Notes: a model not told the origin generated them from the letters alone. A stretch of DNA of 64,000 nt from Paracoccaceae bacterium (GCA_017510335.1 JAFWNM010000012.1:124001-188000), one strand, 5' to 3'. Positions 1-9,206 are shown, counted from the stretch's first letter. Numbers and translations: made by a program.

Positions 1-295
1 CAAGTTTCAGTTCCAGCCCTGATGCGATTTCGCGCAAGGAGGCAAGCCGCGTGCGTGGAATACGCGCGAATGTCTGAGAGAGATCGAATTCCAGCGCTGG
101 CCCCGAGATGGCCAGGATGCCCAGATGCCCGTCTTGTGACAGGCGCCAGTCATTTGCCTCGGGGATCTGAACAGTCAGACGGGTGAACACACTGTGTTCG
201 CCCGCCCGCACGGGAACAGTGGTGGTCTGCGCCGCTGCCCCGAAGCCGAGGACGCAAAAAACCATGATAGTGAGGTGCCTGATGTGATGCAGCAT
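1..295 (-). CDS. Exported protein of flagellar operon (partial, 3' end outside window)
   Basis: An open frame starts at an ATG whose first base is 295, two bases after the motA stop, and runs off the left edge, so only about 98 residues are visible. The N-terminus (MLHHIRHLTIMVFCVLGFG) looks like a short basic region followed by a hydrophobic signal-peptide core ending near AAAQ, so the product is probably exported to the periplasm. The visible mature part has no motif I recognise. The tight spacing behind motA suggests cotranscription and a flagellar or motor-related role, which is inference from position only. The family cannot be named without the rest of the gene. Confidence 0.7.
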   Translation of the reverse strand, partial: MLHHIRHLTIMVFCVLGFGAAAQTTTVPVRAGEHSVFTRLTVQIPEANDWRLSQDGHLGILAISGPALEFDLSQTFARIPRTRLASLREIASGLELKL

Positions 296-297
296 GA

Positions 298-1167
298 TCA
301 GGCCACGTTCTTCTTGAGATCCCGCATCGCATTTTCCAGTTCATTGAAATCCGGGCGTTGATGATGCGGGGTGTTCTGCCGCCCCACTTCGATGCAGATA
401 TTGGCTGGATGGGCATGCAGATTGGCGATCAGAACTTCGCGAATCAATTGGAAGAAATGATCGTCTTCTTCAACGATGTCGCGCATGCGGCCCGCGATTG
501 GCCCTACAAAACCATAGGCCAGAAACACCCCCAGAAATGTTCCCGTCAGCGCGCCACCAATCATTTTACCCAAGATCTCTGGCGGTTCCGCGATAGCCCC
601 CATGGTTTTGATGATCCCCAGAACGGCAGCGACAATTCCAAGGGCGGGCAGGGCATCTGCCACGATCTGGACAGCATGACTGGTGTGAAGGGCGTGATGC
701 TTATGCGCTTCAAGGCGTTTGTCCAACACTTCCTCGACCTGATGGGGATCGTCATAATTCATGGATGCGGCGCGCAATGTGTCGCAAATCAGATCAACGA
801 CATCATGGTCTGCCTGGATTTTCGGATATTTCGAGAAGATGACAGAATCATTTGGCGCTTCGATCTGTTCTTCAATAGCGACCGGGTTCTGGCGTGAAAG
901 CCAGATCAGTTCGAACAACAGACATAGCAGGTCACGGTAGTCTTCCGGCGACCATTTCGGCCCCTTGAAGACGCGCGAAATATCCCGCCCGGTGCTTTTT
1001 ATGGTGCCCATGCTGTTGCCAAGGATAAAGGCACCTGCGGCCGCGCCCCCGATCATCATCATCTCGAAGGGGAGCGCCTTGAGAATGATGCCCATCGTCC
1101 CGCCAGCGGCAAGATAGCCCCCGAAGACCATAACGAAGATGATGACGATGCCAACTACTGCAATCAC
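298..1167 (-). CDS. motA: Flagellar motor stator protein MotA
   Basis: This is the proton-channel stator subunit that, with MotB, couples ion flow to flagellar rotation in the inner membrane. The 289 residues match the usual MotA length. Two hydrophobic segments lie at the N-terminus (residues 1-50, including GGYLAAGGTMG) and two in the second half (about 165-225, PALGIVAAVLGIIKTMG and GTFLGVFLAYGFVGP), with a cytoplasmic loop between them, as in the MotA/TolQ/ExbB family. The start is a GTG preceded by AGAGG six bases upstream. It is the fourth gene of the minus-strand fliL operon. No motB lies in the window, so its partner must be elsewhere. Confidence 0.95.
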   Translation of the reverse strand: MIAVVGIVIIFVMVFGGYLAAGGTMGIILKALPFEMMMIGGAAAGAFILGNSMGTIKSTGRDISRVFKGPKWSPEDYRDLLCLLFELIWLSRQNPVAIEEQIEAPNDSVIFSKYPKIQADHDVVDLICDTLRAASMNYDDPHQVEEVLDKRLEAHKHHALHTSHAVQIVADALPALGIVAAVLGIIKTMGAIAEPPEILGKMIGGALTGTFLGVFLAYGFVGPIAGRMRDIVEEDDHFFQLIREVLIANLHAHPANICIEVGRQNTPHHQRPDFNELENAMRDLKKNVA

Positions 1168-1258
1168 AATAAGCCTCTGACTTGAAATTGGGGGAGGGTG
1201 GTGGAGTGCCGATCTTCGCGCATCTTCGTTAACAAAGCGCTTCTTTCGCGCGTATATA

Positions 1259-1849
1259 TCAATCCCGGGGCGTGTTCGCGTTTCGGCCGGCCAGAACCGC
1301 GCTGATGGAATAGGCCGTCATAGGGTCAAGGGCTGCCATGACCGCGCCCGCAAAATCCGGACGCAAGCGCGCAAAGAAGCCGGCTGCAAACTGGACATCC
1401 ATCTGGCTGAACAGTTCGGCGGCCTGCTGCGGTTTCATGTGTTCATACACCGCCGTCAGACGCGCGACATCGTCCTCGGCCGCGGATTCCGTAAGTGCCA
1501 AGGTCTGAAGAAGGCGTTCTTCTGCCTGAGCAAGCTGTTCAAGTTGCGCACGAATATCGGCTTCGGCCTGCCTGAGTTCCTCGGCGCGTTGTTCAAGGCT
1601 TTCTTCCATTTGCTGCAAGCGCGCCTCTCTGGCGCGCAGGCTTTGGAACAGGTCGCCCGGATCGGGGGCGGGCGGGTCCTGTGCGATGGGGGCATCCACC
1701 TGGGCGACGTCATTCTCTGCGGCAATGACTTCTGCCACGCCAAGGCCAAGCCTTGACAGGCCAGCCAGAAAAAACAGCCCCGTCAACACCATCAACGCCG
1801 AAGAGGCGCCACGTTTTTGAGCTGATCTATGTGCGTTTGGGTGTTTCAT
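1259..1849 (-). CDS. MotE-like flagellar protein (TM, coiled coil, MgtE-N-like domain)
   Basis: A 196-residue protein with one N-terminal membrane segment (about residues 18-40), a proline-rich linker, a long Glu/Gln/Arg-rich coiled coil (about 70-120) and a C-terminal domain containing YEHMKPQQAAELFSQM and MDVQFAAGFFARLRP. This architecture matches the MotE family, periplasmic proteins known in rhizobia to help the motor protein MotC and found in alphaproteobacterial flagellar operons. Its ATG overlaps the end of the upstream DUF6468-like gene by four bases, implying translational coupling. The name rests on architecture and location; the exact role here is inferred. Confidence 0.75.
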   Translation of the reverse strand: MKHPNAHRSAQKRGASSALMVLTGLFFLAGLSRLGLGVAEVIAAENDVAQVDAPIAQDPPAPDPGDLFQSLRAREARLQQMEESLEQRAEELRQAEADIRAQLEQLAQAEERLLQTLALTESAAEDDVARLTAVYEHMKPQQAAELFSQMDVQFAAGFFARLRPDFAGAVMAALDPMTAYSISAVLAGRNANTPRD

Positions 1850-2277
1850 CGCCGCCGTCCCATGGTGTCGCGCTGTCGCAAAACGCGGGGTTTGTTGACC
1901 TTGCCTTGCAAAAGTGGTGCGAAGTCGTCCGCTGTCAGGGTGTCGGTGTCATCTGTGGCCGCTTCAGCGGCAGACCGTTCTGCCTTGTGCCCCCTTGGCC
2001 GGGGTTTGGCGGCGGCAAGCAATAATTCCAGATTGCGCGTTGCCGTTTCTGCCCGTGCGATTGTCAGGTTCAGGCTTGTTTCGGCCTTGGTGCTGGATTG
2101 CGACGCGGTATTCAGCGCTTTCGTCAGGGCGTCGACCTGCTGGGACAGGATGGCGATTGCCGAACCCACATCGCCATCAAGGCGCGTCAGCGCGCGCAAC
2201 CTGCGCGAGAGCAGCATGCAATATGCCGCTGCAAGGAAAGCGCCAAGCGCGACTGCTATATCAACCAGAATTGCCAT
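1846..2277 (-). CDS. DUF6468/PflI-like membrane-anchored flagellar operon protein
   Basis: A 143-residue protein with an N-terminal hydrophobic anchor (MAILVDIAVALGAFLAAAYC), a helical stretch of heptad-like repeats (about 25-95, probable coiled coil) and a basic, low-complexity tail. Small anchored coiled-coil proteins at this position, between fliL and motE, are usual in alphaproteobacteria and are annotated DUF6468; the family includes Caulobacter PflI, a flagellar positioning factor. I assign it by position and architecture, not by a diagnostic motif. It sits 10 bases downstream of fliL and overlaps the MotE-like gene. Confidence 0.6.
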   Translation of the reverse strand: MAILVDIAVALGAFLAAAYCMLLSRRLRALTRLDGDVGSAIAILSQQVDALTKALNTASQSSTKAETSLNLTIARAETATRNLELLLAAAKPRPRGHKAERSAAEAATDDTDTLTADDFAPLLQGKVNKPRVLRQRDTMGRRR

Positions 2278-2287
2278 GACGGACCCC

Positions 2288-2773
2288 TTAGCTAAGTATA
2301 AATTCGGTTATCAGAAAGTCGCGGATATGCCCTTGGCCGGCTACAGTTTGCAGCCGGCGCAGAATCTGGGCACGCAGCCGGATCAGCGAGGCAGGCTCCG
2401 CCAGGTCGCGCGGGTCGACCGCGCGCAGATACATGTTGATAATGTCGATGAACCGCGGCTGCAGGCGTTCAAGCTCTGCGCGGGACGTGGCCTCAACTTC
2501 GAGTTGGCCTGCAAATTGCAAATGGCGCGAACTTGACCCGGGCGCCAGGCTAACAGTGATTCGCTCAATAGGAATGAACGCAAAATCCTGTGCGAAAGTG
2601 GCAGGCTTGTTTGCGGGCGCGGATGGGGCCAGAATCAGCCCCGAATATACGGCATAAAAACCGCCCCCCCCGAGGGCCAAAGCCCCAACAAGGCCAAGCA
2701 ATATTGGCATAAGGGCCAATTTCTTCTTTGGCTCCCCCTCGGTGCTGGGCACTGTGTCTGTGGCTGCGGTCAT
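2288..2773 (-). CDS. fliL: Flagellar basal-body-associated protein FliL
   Basis: FliL is a single-pass inner-membrane protein that surrounds or stabilises the stator. The 161 residues show the family layout: a short cytoplasmic N-terminus with KKK, a glycine-rich membrane helix (about 20-45), and a periplasmic domain with FIPIERITVSL and a conserved end (LRAQILRRLQTVAGQGHIRD, FLITEFILS) typical of FliL. It is the first gene of the minus-strand operon fliL, DUF6468, motE-like, motA, and is divergent from fliF. Confidence 0.9.
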   Translation of the reverse strand: MTAATDTVPSTEGEPKKKLALMPILLGLVGALALGGGGFYAVYSGLILAPSAPANKPATFAQDFAFIPIERITVSLAPGSSSRHLQFAGQLEVEATSRAELERLQPRFIDIINMYLRAVDPRDLAEPASLIRLRAQILRRLQTVAGQGHIRDFLITEFILS

Positions 2774-2894
2774 CGGCCATTTCCCGTAAAACGAATTTTC
2801 TTACATATGCCACAAGGTCACTAACCGATTATTAAGCGAGAGAAGCGAAACTGCGATCAGATCAAGGGCAGAAGCCCACACAAGGAGAATCGCA
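2774..2894. promoter_or_regulatory. Divergent promoter region between fliL and fliF
   Basis: This 121-base gap must hold the promoters of both flagellar operons. The fliF side carries a clear Shine-Dalgarno AAGGAG at 2882-2887, seven bases before a GTG start at 2895. I found no convincing sigma54 (GG-N10-GC) or sigma28 promoter by eye, so the flagellar promoter class is not assigned. Confidence 0.45.
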
Positions 2895-4499
2895 GTGCAG
2901 AAGATTCAGTCGCTCTGGGCCGCACTGGACACGACCAAGCGAATTATGATCATCGGGGCAGTCGCTTTGATGTTTGCGGCGGTCATGGGGTTGGCGCGGC
3001 TCGCCTCCAGTCCGGGGATGTCGTTGCTCTATGCCGGCCTTGAAGATGCCGCCGCGGGAGAGGTGATTCAAACACTCGACACGCGCGGTATTCGCTATGA
3101 GGTGCGGGGGGACGCAATATTCGTGCCCTCTGCGCTGCGCGATGAAACGCGGCTTATGCTGGCCGCTGCGGGGCTGCCGGCCAATTCCCATTCCGGGTAT
3201 GAATTGCTTGATTCGCTTTCAGGATTTGGCACAACATCGCAGATGTTCGACGCTGCCTATTGGCGCGCGCGCGAAGGCGAGCTGGCACGCACCATCACGG
3301 CCAGCCCGCATATCCGTTCGGCGCGTGTGCATATTTCGCAAGGCGCGAATTCGGCTTTCCGGCGCGAAATCGCGCCCAGTGCCTCTGTCACGGTGACAAC
3401 ATCCTCCGGGATGCTCAATCCCGCGCAGGCGCGCGCGATCCGCTATCTTGTTGCGTCGGCGATTGCGGGAATGCAGCCCGAACAGGTGTCGGTGATCGAT
3501 GGTGCGGGGGGGCTGGTCTATGGCCCTGAAACCGAAGCACTGGCAAACGGGACCACCACCGACCGAGAGGCCGACATGCGCCGCAGGGTCGAACGCTTGC
3601 TGGAAGCCCATGTCGGCCATGGCCGCGCGGTCGTTGAACTCAGCCTTGAAACAGTCACGGACCGCGAGACGATTCAGGAACGCCTGGTTGATCCCGAAAC
3701 GCGCGTCGCCATCAGCACCGAAACAGAAGAAAGCGAAACCAGCAGCACCGACACGCGCGGGGGCGTAACAGTTGCAAGCAATCTGCCCGATGGCGACGCA
3801 GCCGGCACCGACGGCAGTGCCCAGGCCCGCGAAAGCCAGAACCGTCAGCGCACAAATTTCGATGTGTCCGAAACCCGCCGCGAAATTGAGCGCCTGCCCG
3901 GTGCGGTGCGGCGGTTGACAGTTGCGGTGTTGATTGACGGGATCACCGAAGCTGATGATCAGGGCGTCATGTCCTGGCGGCCGCGCAACGCCGAAGAACT
4001 GGAGGGCCTGCACGAGCTTGTGGCCTCTGCCGTTGGGTATGATGAAACACGCGGGGATGTCATAACACTGCGGTCCCTGCCATTCGAGCCGGTGGCCGCA
4101 TTGGGCACCGAGGCGAGTTCGGGCATGTTTTCTGCGTCCAACCTGGACATCATGACATTGCTGAAATGGGTCTTTGCGCTGCTTGCACTTGTGGTTCTGG
4201 CCCTGTTTGTGCTGCGGCCCATCCTGAAGGCGGCCACGCAACAAAACGGTAGTCAGGGGTTCGACGGGTTTGACAGCGACGCCGTTCCGGGATTGCCGGG
4301 GGCAGGCGGTTTTCCCGAAATGAGCAGTCCGCTGGCGCTGGATTTCTCCGGGATGGGGGGCGGGGACGGGTCTTTCGGGGGCGGGGATGACCCTGTCGCG
4401 CGCCTGCGCGAGTTGATCGCTGAACGTCAGCAGGAATCAGTCGAAGTGCTGCGCCACTGGATGGATGACACCGGGAACTCCTCGAAAGGGTCAAAATGA
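2895..4499 (+). CDS. fliF: Flagellar MS-ring protein FliF
   Basis: FliF forms the MS ring in the inner membrane on which the rotor and export apparatus are built. The 534 residues contain an N-terminal membrane helix (about 17-38), the ring-building motif region with SLLYAGLED and AALRD/PSALRDETRLML-type segments, the YscJ/FliF-like core (ARTITASPHIRSARVHIS), a variable periplasmic domain, and a second helix near 418-440 (LLKWVFALLALVVLALFVL). The cytoplasmic tail is glycine-rich and ends in a segment expected to meet FliG. Translation starts at a GTG with a strong AAGGAG. fliG is not adjacent here. Confidence 0.95.
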   Translation: MQKIQSLWAALDTTKRIMIIGAVALMFAAVMGLARLASSPGMSLLYAGLEDAAAGEVIQTLDTRGIRYEVRGDAIFVPSALRDETRLMLAAAGLPANSHSGYELLDSLSGFGTTSQMFDAAYWRAREGELARTITASPHIRSARVHISQGANSAFRREIAPSASVTVTTSSGMLNPAQARAIRYLVASAIAGMQPEQVSVIDGAGGLVYGPETEALANGTTTDREADMRRRVERLLEAHVGHGRAVVELSLETVTDRETIQERLVDPETRVAISTETEESETSSTDTRGGVTVASNLPDGDAAGTDGSAQARESQNRQRTNFDVSETRREIERLPGAVRRLTVAVLIDGITEADDQGVMSWRPRNAEELEGLHELVASAVGYDETRGDVITLRSLPFEPVAALGTEASSGMFSASNLDIMTLLKWVFALLALVVLALFVLRPILKAATQQNGSQGFDGFDSDAVPGLPGAGGFPEMSSPLALDFSGMGGGDGSFGGGDDPVARLRELIAERQQESVEVLRHWMDDTGNSSKGSK

Positions 4500-5086
4500 G
4501 AAACGTCATGCTGAAACTTGAGGTTTTTGAGTCCGCGCCCGCTGATGAAGAACCGCTTCTGGATGCGGAAGCTGCAGAAAAACTACGCGAAAGCGCCTAT
4601 GAGCAAGGCTATGGCGCGGGCTGGCAAGACGCGCTGGCGCAGTTGCGCGATGAGGATGCCCTGCGCCAGAGTGCCGCACTCGAAGCGCTGCAGGCGATCA
4701 GTTTTACCTATAATGAAGCGCATTCGACGCTGGAAACATCGTTCCTGTCCCTGGCAAGGGCCTTGCTGGACACGCTTGTTCCCGAAGTTCTGCGTCTGTC
4801 GCTTCCCGGTCTTGTTCTGGAAAGCCTGCAACAGGCTGCCAGCCGCGATACGCGCGTGCCATTGCAATTGCATTGTGCCCCGCAGGTGCGTGCGACTTTG
4901 GAACAGGTGGCCGCCGCAGTGCCGGGGTTGGAGGTCCAGATTCTGGACGAGCCAAGCTATAGCGAAGCGCAGGTGTCCCTGCGTCTGGACGATCAGCAAA
5001 ATAACATCGACCTCGGTTCGGTGCTGGCGCAGCTTCAGGCCGCGTTTTCACAGCAGCTTGACCTCAAGGCACGCAAAGGAGCCTGA
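4496..5086 (+). CDS. fliH: FliH-like flagellar assembly protein
   Basis: FliH binds the export ATPase FliI and regulates it at the flagellar type III export gate. The 196-residue protein has the family's early helical segment with AYEQGYGAGW (the GxxxG-like region), a long helix, and an FliH/YscL-like C-terminal domain ending near LRLDDQQNNIDLGSVLAQL. Its ATG overlaps the fliF stop (ATGA), indicating translational coupling. The sequence is divergent, so the call leans partly on operon position between fliF and fliN. fliI is not in the window. Confidence 0.75.
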   Translation: MRNVMLKLEVFESAPADEEPLLDAEAAEKLRESAYEQGYGAGWQDALAQLRDEDALRQSAALEALQAISFTYNEAHSTLETSFLSLARALLDTLVPEVLRLSLPGLVLESLQQAASRDTRVPLQLHCAPQVRATLEQVAAAVPGLEVQILDEPSYSEAQVSLRLDDQQNNIDLGSVLAQLQAAFSQQLDLKARKGA

Positions 5087-5088
5087 CA

Positions 5089-5361
5089 ATGGAAGAACGT
5101 GATCTCAATACTGCGATACTGGAACAGGTGCCTGTGGAAATATCAGTATCGGTGGGCCGGGCGCGGCCCATGGTGCGCGACTTGATGCGTCTGGGGCGCG
5201 AATCGGTTCTGCCGCTGGACCGGCGTATTGATGACCCGGTGGAACTGTTTATTGCCGACAAGCTGATCGCGCGCGGCGTTCTGGAAGAACTGGAAGGCGA
5301 AAATGCAGGTTTTTTGGGGGTGCGCCTGACCGAGATTATCGACCTGAAAGCGGCGCTTTAA
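5089..5361 (+). CDS. fliN: Flagellar motor switch protein FliN
   Basis: FliN is a C-ring component that binds CheY-P and the FliH export complex. The 90 residues are almost entirely a SpoA (surface presentation of antigens) domain: VPVEISVSVGRARPMVRDLM followed by LGRESVLPLDRRIDDPVELF and a strand ending LTEIIDL. Length fits the short FliN form. The start is two bases after the fliH stop, with AAAGGAG in the end of fliH. Confidence 0.92.
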   Translation: MEERDLNTAILEQVPVEISVSVGRARPMVRDLMRLGRESVLPLDRRIDDPVELFIADKLIARGVLEELEGENAGFLGVRLTEIIDLKAAL

Positions 5362-5365
5362 GCAC

Positions 5366-6106
5366 ATGATACACCGGATCGTCGTTTTGGTGGCAGCGCT
5401 TGGCGCGGGCCTTGTGCTGTCGGGCAGCGCTGCGCTTGCGCAGGAGGTGACGTTCAGCTTCGGGGGGGCGGACGGGTCGCTCGCGGTGCGCAGCGTGCAG
5501 CTTATTGTCGTGCTGACATTGCTAAGCCTGGTTCCCGGCCTTCTGATCATGGTGACCTGCTTCCCCTTCATTGTGACCGTGCTTGCGATTTTGCGGCAAG
5601 CGCTTGGGCTGATGCAATCGCCGCCCAATATGCTGATTGTGTCGCTGGCGCTGTTTCTGACCTATTTCGTGATGGAGCCTGTCTTTGTTGCCGCCTGGCA
5701 GGGCGGGATTGTCCCACTCAATGACGGTGATATCGGGATGGAAGATGCGTTTTTGCGCGTGGCCGACCCGTTTCGGCAGTTCATGGCCGCGCGGGTGGAT
5801 GTGCCAACCTATGAAAGCCTTGCCAATCTGCGCCCCGACAGCGTGGATGATCTGTCCCCCGATGCGCCGCTTTCGGTGTTGGTGCCCGCCTTCATGCTGA
5901 GCGAAGTGGCACGCGCCTTTCAGATTGGTTTTTTGATTTTCCTGCCCTTTTTGATTATTGACCTTGTTGTGGCCGCAGTCCTGATGTCGATGGGCATGAT
6001 GATGGTGCCCCCCGCGATTGTATCACTGCCGTTCAAGCTGTCGTTTTTCGTAATTGCAGACGGGTGGCGGCTGGTGTCGGAAGCGTTGGTGCGAAGTTAC
6101 ATGTAA
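5366..6106 (+). CDS. fliP: Flagellar biosynthetic protein FliP
   Basis: FliP is a core subunit of the FliPQR export-gate complex. The 246 residues contain a cleavable signal peptide (about 1-25, ending LAQE), which is typical of FliP, then the signature TLLSLVPGLLIMVTCF and SPPNMLIVSLALFLTYFVM, a periplasmic loop, and C-terminal helices with LIIDLVVAAVLMSMGMMMVP. It is the last gene of the fliF operon; fliQ and fliR are not adjacent. Confidence 0.96.
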   Translation: MIHRIVVLVAALGAGLVLSGSAALAQEVTFSFGGADGSLAVRSVQLIVVLTLLSLVPGLLIMVTCFPFIVTVLAILRQALGLMQSPPNMLIVSLALFLTYFVMEPVFVAAWQGGIVPLNDGDIGMEDAFLRVADPFRQFMAARVDVPTYESLANLRPDSVDDLSPDAPLSVLVPAFMLSEVARAFQIGFLIFLPFLIIDLVVAAVLMSMGMMMVPPAIVSLPFKLSFFVIADGWRLVSEALVRSYM

Positions 6107-6192
6107 TCCTGGCAATCGGGCCTGATGCCCTTGCCACATCTGCGCCCAAACCCTAAAAGCGGCCCTTGCGAATGCCAGTCAGGGGAATGGTG

Positions 6193-7290
6193 ATGGGTTT
6201 CAAAATGGGAATCGTGGGTTTGCCGAATGTGGGTAAATCGACATTGTTTAACGCATTGACGAAAACTGCCGCCGCGCAGGCTGCAAATTTCCCTTTCTGC
6301 ACCATTGAACCGAATGTGGGCGATGTGGCAGTGCCGGATGCGCGGTTGCAAAAGCTGGCCGATATCGCCAAATCCCGCGAAGTGATACCGACGCGCATGA
6401 CGTTTGTTGATATCGCAGGGCTGGTGCGTGGCGCGTCCAAGGGCGAGGGGCTGGGAAACCAGTTTCTGGCCAATATCCGCGAAGTTGACGCCATTGCCCA
6501 TGTGTTGCGCTGTTTCGAGGATGACGATGTCACCCATGTGGAAGGCAAGATCGACCCGGTTGCCGATGCCGAAACCATTGAAACGGAATTGATGATTTCG
6601 GATATGGAATCCATCGAACGGCGTCTGGCCAACCTGTCGCGCAAATTGCGTGGCGGGGACAAGGAAGCGCTGGAACAGGACGCGCTGTTGCGCCGTGCGC
6701 TGGTGGCATTGGAAGCGGGCAAACCCGCGCGCAGTGTTGAAATCAGCGCCGAGGAAACCAGGACCTGGCGCATGTTGCAATTGCTGACGGCCAAACCCGT
6801 GCTGTTTGTGTGCAATGTCGAGGAATCCTCGGCGGGGACAGGAAATGCGCTGTCGGCCAAGGTGGCAGCCATGGCGCAGGCGCAAGGGGCGGCCCATGTT
6901 GTCATTTCCGCCCGGATTGAGGAAGAGATCAGCCAGCTTGACGCAGAAGAAGCGCAGATGTTCCTGTCGGAAATGGGCCTTGAAGAAGCGGGGCTGGACC
7001 GGCTTATTCGCGCAGGCTATCAGTTGCTGGGTCTGCAGACCTATTTTACCGTCGGTCCCAAGGAAGCGCGCGCCTGGACAATCCCGGCAGGCACCCTTGC
7101 GCCGCAGGCAGCGGGTGTCATCCATGGTGATTTCGAACGCGGCTTCATTCGTGCCGAAACCGTCGCCTATGACGATTACATCACCTATAACGGGGAAGCT
7201 GGCGCCAAGGATGTCGGCAAATTCCGCGTTGAAGGGAAATCTTATGAGGTCAAGGACGGCGACGTGCTGCATTTCCTGTTCAATGCCTGA
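6193..7290 (+). CDS. ychF: Redox-regulated P-loop ATPase YchF (OLA1 family)
   Basis: YchF is a universally conserved Obg-related P-loop protein that binds ribosomes and prefers ATP. The 365 residues include the G1 loop GLPNVGKST near the N-terminus, the family signature AAQAANFPFCTIEPNVG, the G3 region FVDIAGLVRGASKGEGLGN, a non-canonical G4 (NVEE) as expected for an ATP-preferring member, a coiled-coil region and a C-terminal TGS domain (about 280-363). I chose the ATG at 6193 because it gives the usual MGFKMGIVGLPN start and has AGGGGA six bases upstream; in-frame TTG and ATG codons lie further 5'. Confidence 0.96.
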   Translation: MGFKMGIVGLPNVGKSTLFNALTKTAAAQAANFPFCTIEPNVGDVAVPDARLQKLADIAKSREVIPTRMTFVDIAGLVRGASKGEGLGNQFLANIREVDAIAHVLRCFEDDDVTHVEGKIDPVADAETIETELMISDMESIERRLANLSRKLRGGDKEALEQDALLRRALVALEAGKPARSVEISAEETRTWRMLQLLTAKPVLFVCNVEESSAGTGNALSAKVAAMAQAQGAAHVVISARIEEEISQLDAEEAQMFLSEMGLEEAGLDRLIRAGYQLLGLQTYFTVGPKEARAWTIPAGTLAPQAAGVIHGDFERGFIRAETVAYDDYITYNGEAGAKDVGKFRVEGKSYEVKDGDVLHFLFNA

Positions 7291-7358
7291 CGGTCGGGTT
7301 TGACATCCCTGCAAGCTTGGGGTTGTCTGGGACCACGTCATGTCTTGCAGGTAGCCTG

Positions 7359-9206
7359 ATGCAAAGGACCCGTCTGTTTCAACTGGCGCTTGGTGCGGTT
7401 GCGGCCCTTGCGCTTGTGGTGGTGCTTGGCTGGCTTGCCTGGCACCGTGCGACGGTTGTGTATTTCACGCAGTTGCATGATCGCGGGCAGAACACGCTAA
7501 ATCTGGCCGAGGCATCCTTGCGCGGGCAATTGTCGCGCTTTGAACGGTTGCCCCATCTTCTGGCAGACCAGCGGGTGATCCGTTCGCTTGTTCTGGCCCC
7601 GCGCGACCCTGATCTTGTCGTGGCGGCCAATTTGTATTTGCGCGAAACTGCGGAAATGCTGGGCGCGTCGGATATTTATGTCATGTATCGCGACGGGGAA
7701 ACCCTGGCGGCCAGCAATTTTGACCAGCCGCATAGTTTTGTGGGCGGCAATTTTGCGTTTCGTCCCTATTTTTTTGATGCGCTGGGCACCAAGGGGGCGG
7801 GGCGGTTCTACGCGCTGGGCACCACATCCAACAAGCGCGGGTATTATTTCGGTGCCCCCATCGAGGTTGCAGGCCAGCGCCATGGCGTGATGGTCATCAA
7901 GATCGACCTGGACGAGATTGAACAGACCTGGGCCTCGGATGAGGTGCGCATCATTGTGACGGACCCCGAAAATATTGTGTTCCTGTCAAACAGGCCCGAT
8001 TGGTTGTTCCGGTCTTTCGGGCCGCTGACGACAGACCGTCTGTCGCGCACTGTGCAGACGCGGCGCTATGCCAATGCCGAAATCGGCCAGATCGACTACA
8101 CGCGCGACACGGACCCGGACGGGTTTGACCTGTTGCGCACCACTGGCAATGACGGCGCGGCGCTGGAATATCTGGTCGCATATGCGAAAATGCCAGATGC
8201 CGAATGGATGGTTCAGGTCCTGTTGAACACCCGCCCTGCGCGCGTGCAGGCGGCCAGTGCTGTGGCGCTTGCGGGGTTCAGTCTGGGGTTGATGGCGCTG
8301 ATCGGGTTTATCCTGTGGCAAAGGCGGCGTCAGCTTGCCGAACGGCTGGCCGTTCAGCAGGCCGCCCGCGACGAGTTGGAAGCCCGCGTCAGCCAGCGCA
8401 CGTCCCAGCTTGCTGCCGCCAACGCGGCCTTGCGCGACGAGGTGACCGAGCGGCGCGCCACCGAGGACCGCTTACGCCAGACACAAACCGAGCTGGTGCA
8501 GGCGGGCAAACTGGCCGCGCTTGGGCAAATGTCGGCGGCGTTAAGTCATGAATTCAACCAACCGCTTGCGGCGGCGCGCAACTATGCGGAAAATGCGCAA
8601 CTGTTGCTGGACCGCGGGCGCAGCGCTGAGGCGCATGACAATATCGGGCGTATTCTGGGCATGATTGACCGGATGGGCCGCATCAGCCGGCATTTGCGCA
8701 ATTTTGCCCGCAAGCCCCATCAGCAATTGCGCCCTGTCGATCTGGGGGATGTGATTGCGGATGCGCAGGAATTGCTGGGCTGGCAACTGGCGCGGTCCGG
8801 TGTGACGCTGCATGTCGATCTGGGGCAGGAACCGCTGGTTGTCACGGCAGGCGCAGTGCGGTTGCAGCAGGTTCTTGTCAACCTGTTGTCCAATGCCATT
8901 GACGCTATTGAGGGGCAGGAGATCAAGACGCTGCGTCTGGTCGGCTGCAGGGTGGGGGATATGGTCGAATTGCGCGTGCATGACAACGGCCCCGGCATTG
9001 TCGATGCGGTTCAGCCGCGCATATTCGACCCGTTCTTTTCCACCAAGGAGGTGGGCAAGGGGCTGGGGCTTGGTCTGTCGATTTCCTATAATATCATCCG
9101 TGATTTTCACGGCAGGATTTCGGTGCGCAACCATCCTGACGGGGGCGCGGAATTCACGCTGTGCCTGCCTGCGGCGCAACCGCTTCCTGCGCAGGCCGCA
9201 CAATGA
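7359..9206 (+). CDS. dctB: DctB-like sensor histidine kinase of the TRAP operon
   Basis: A 615-residue membrane sensor kinase that would phosphorylate the DctD-type regulator encoded next. It has an N-terminal membrane helix (about 8-28), a large periplasmic PDC/dCache-like sensor domain (about 30-290, with VGGNFAFRPYFFDAL and SNKRGYYFGAP typical of DctB), a second helix (about 300-320), a coiled coil, the H box LSHEFNQPLAAARNYAENA with phospho-acceptor His near residue 397, and an ATPase domain with NLLSNAIDA, DNGPGI and GLGLGLSISY. I chose the ATG at 7359 because a DctB N-terminus with its helix begins there. Its stop overlaps the dctD start. The ligand is probably a carboxylate, but this is not shown by the sequence. 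Confidence 0.9.
   Translation: MQRTRLFQLALGAVAALALVVVLGWLAWHRATVVYFTQLHDRGQNTLNLAEASLRGQLSRFERLPHLLADQRVIRSLVLAPRDPDLVVAANLYLRETAEMLGASDIYVMYRDGETLAASNFDQPHSFVGGNFAFRPYFFDALGTKGAGRFYALGTTSNKRGYYFGAPIEVAGQRHGVMVIKIDLDEIEQTWASDEVRIIVTDPENIVFLSNRPDWLFRSFGPLTTDRLSRTVQTRRYANAEIGQIDYTRDTDPDGFDLLRTTGNDGAALEYLVAYAKMPDAEWMVQVLLNTRPARVQAASAVALAGFSLGLMALIGFILWQRRRQLAERLAVQQAARDELEARVSQRTSQLAAANAALRDEVTERRATEDRLRQTQTELVQAGKLAALGQMSAALSHEFNQPLAAARNYAENAQLLLDRGRSAEAHDNIGRILGMIDRMGRISRHLRNFARKPHQQLRPVDLGDVIADAQELLGWQLARSGVTLHVDLGQEPLVVTAGAVRLQQVLVNLLSNAIDAIEGQEIKTLRLVGCRVGDMVELRVHDNGPGIVDAVQPRIFDPFFSTKEVGKGLGLGLSISYNIIRDFHGRISVRNHPDGGAEFTLCLPAAQPLPAQAAQ

Noticed and set aside
3219-4244. Long open frame antisense to fliF
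   Set aside because: It is a mirror of the fliF codon pattern in GC-rich DNA. It has no ribosome-binding site or recognisable motif, and fliF is unmistakable.
6097-7341. 414-codon frame opposite ychF
   Set aside because: It lies entirely against a universally conserved gene and has a low-complexity, His/Arg/Gln-rich composition typical of a reverse reading.
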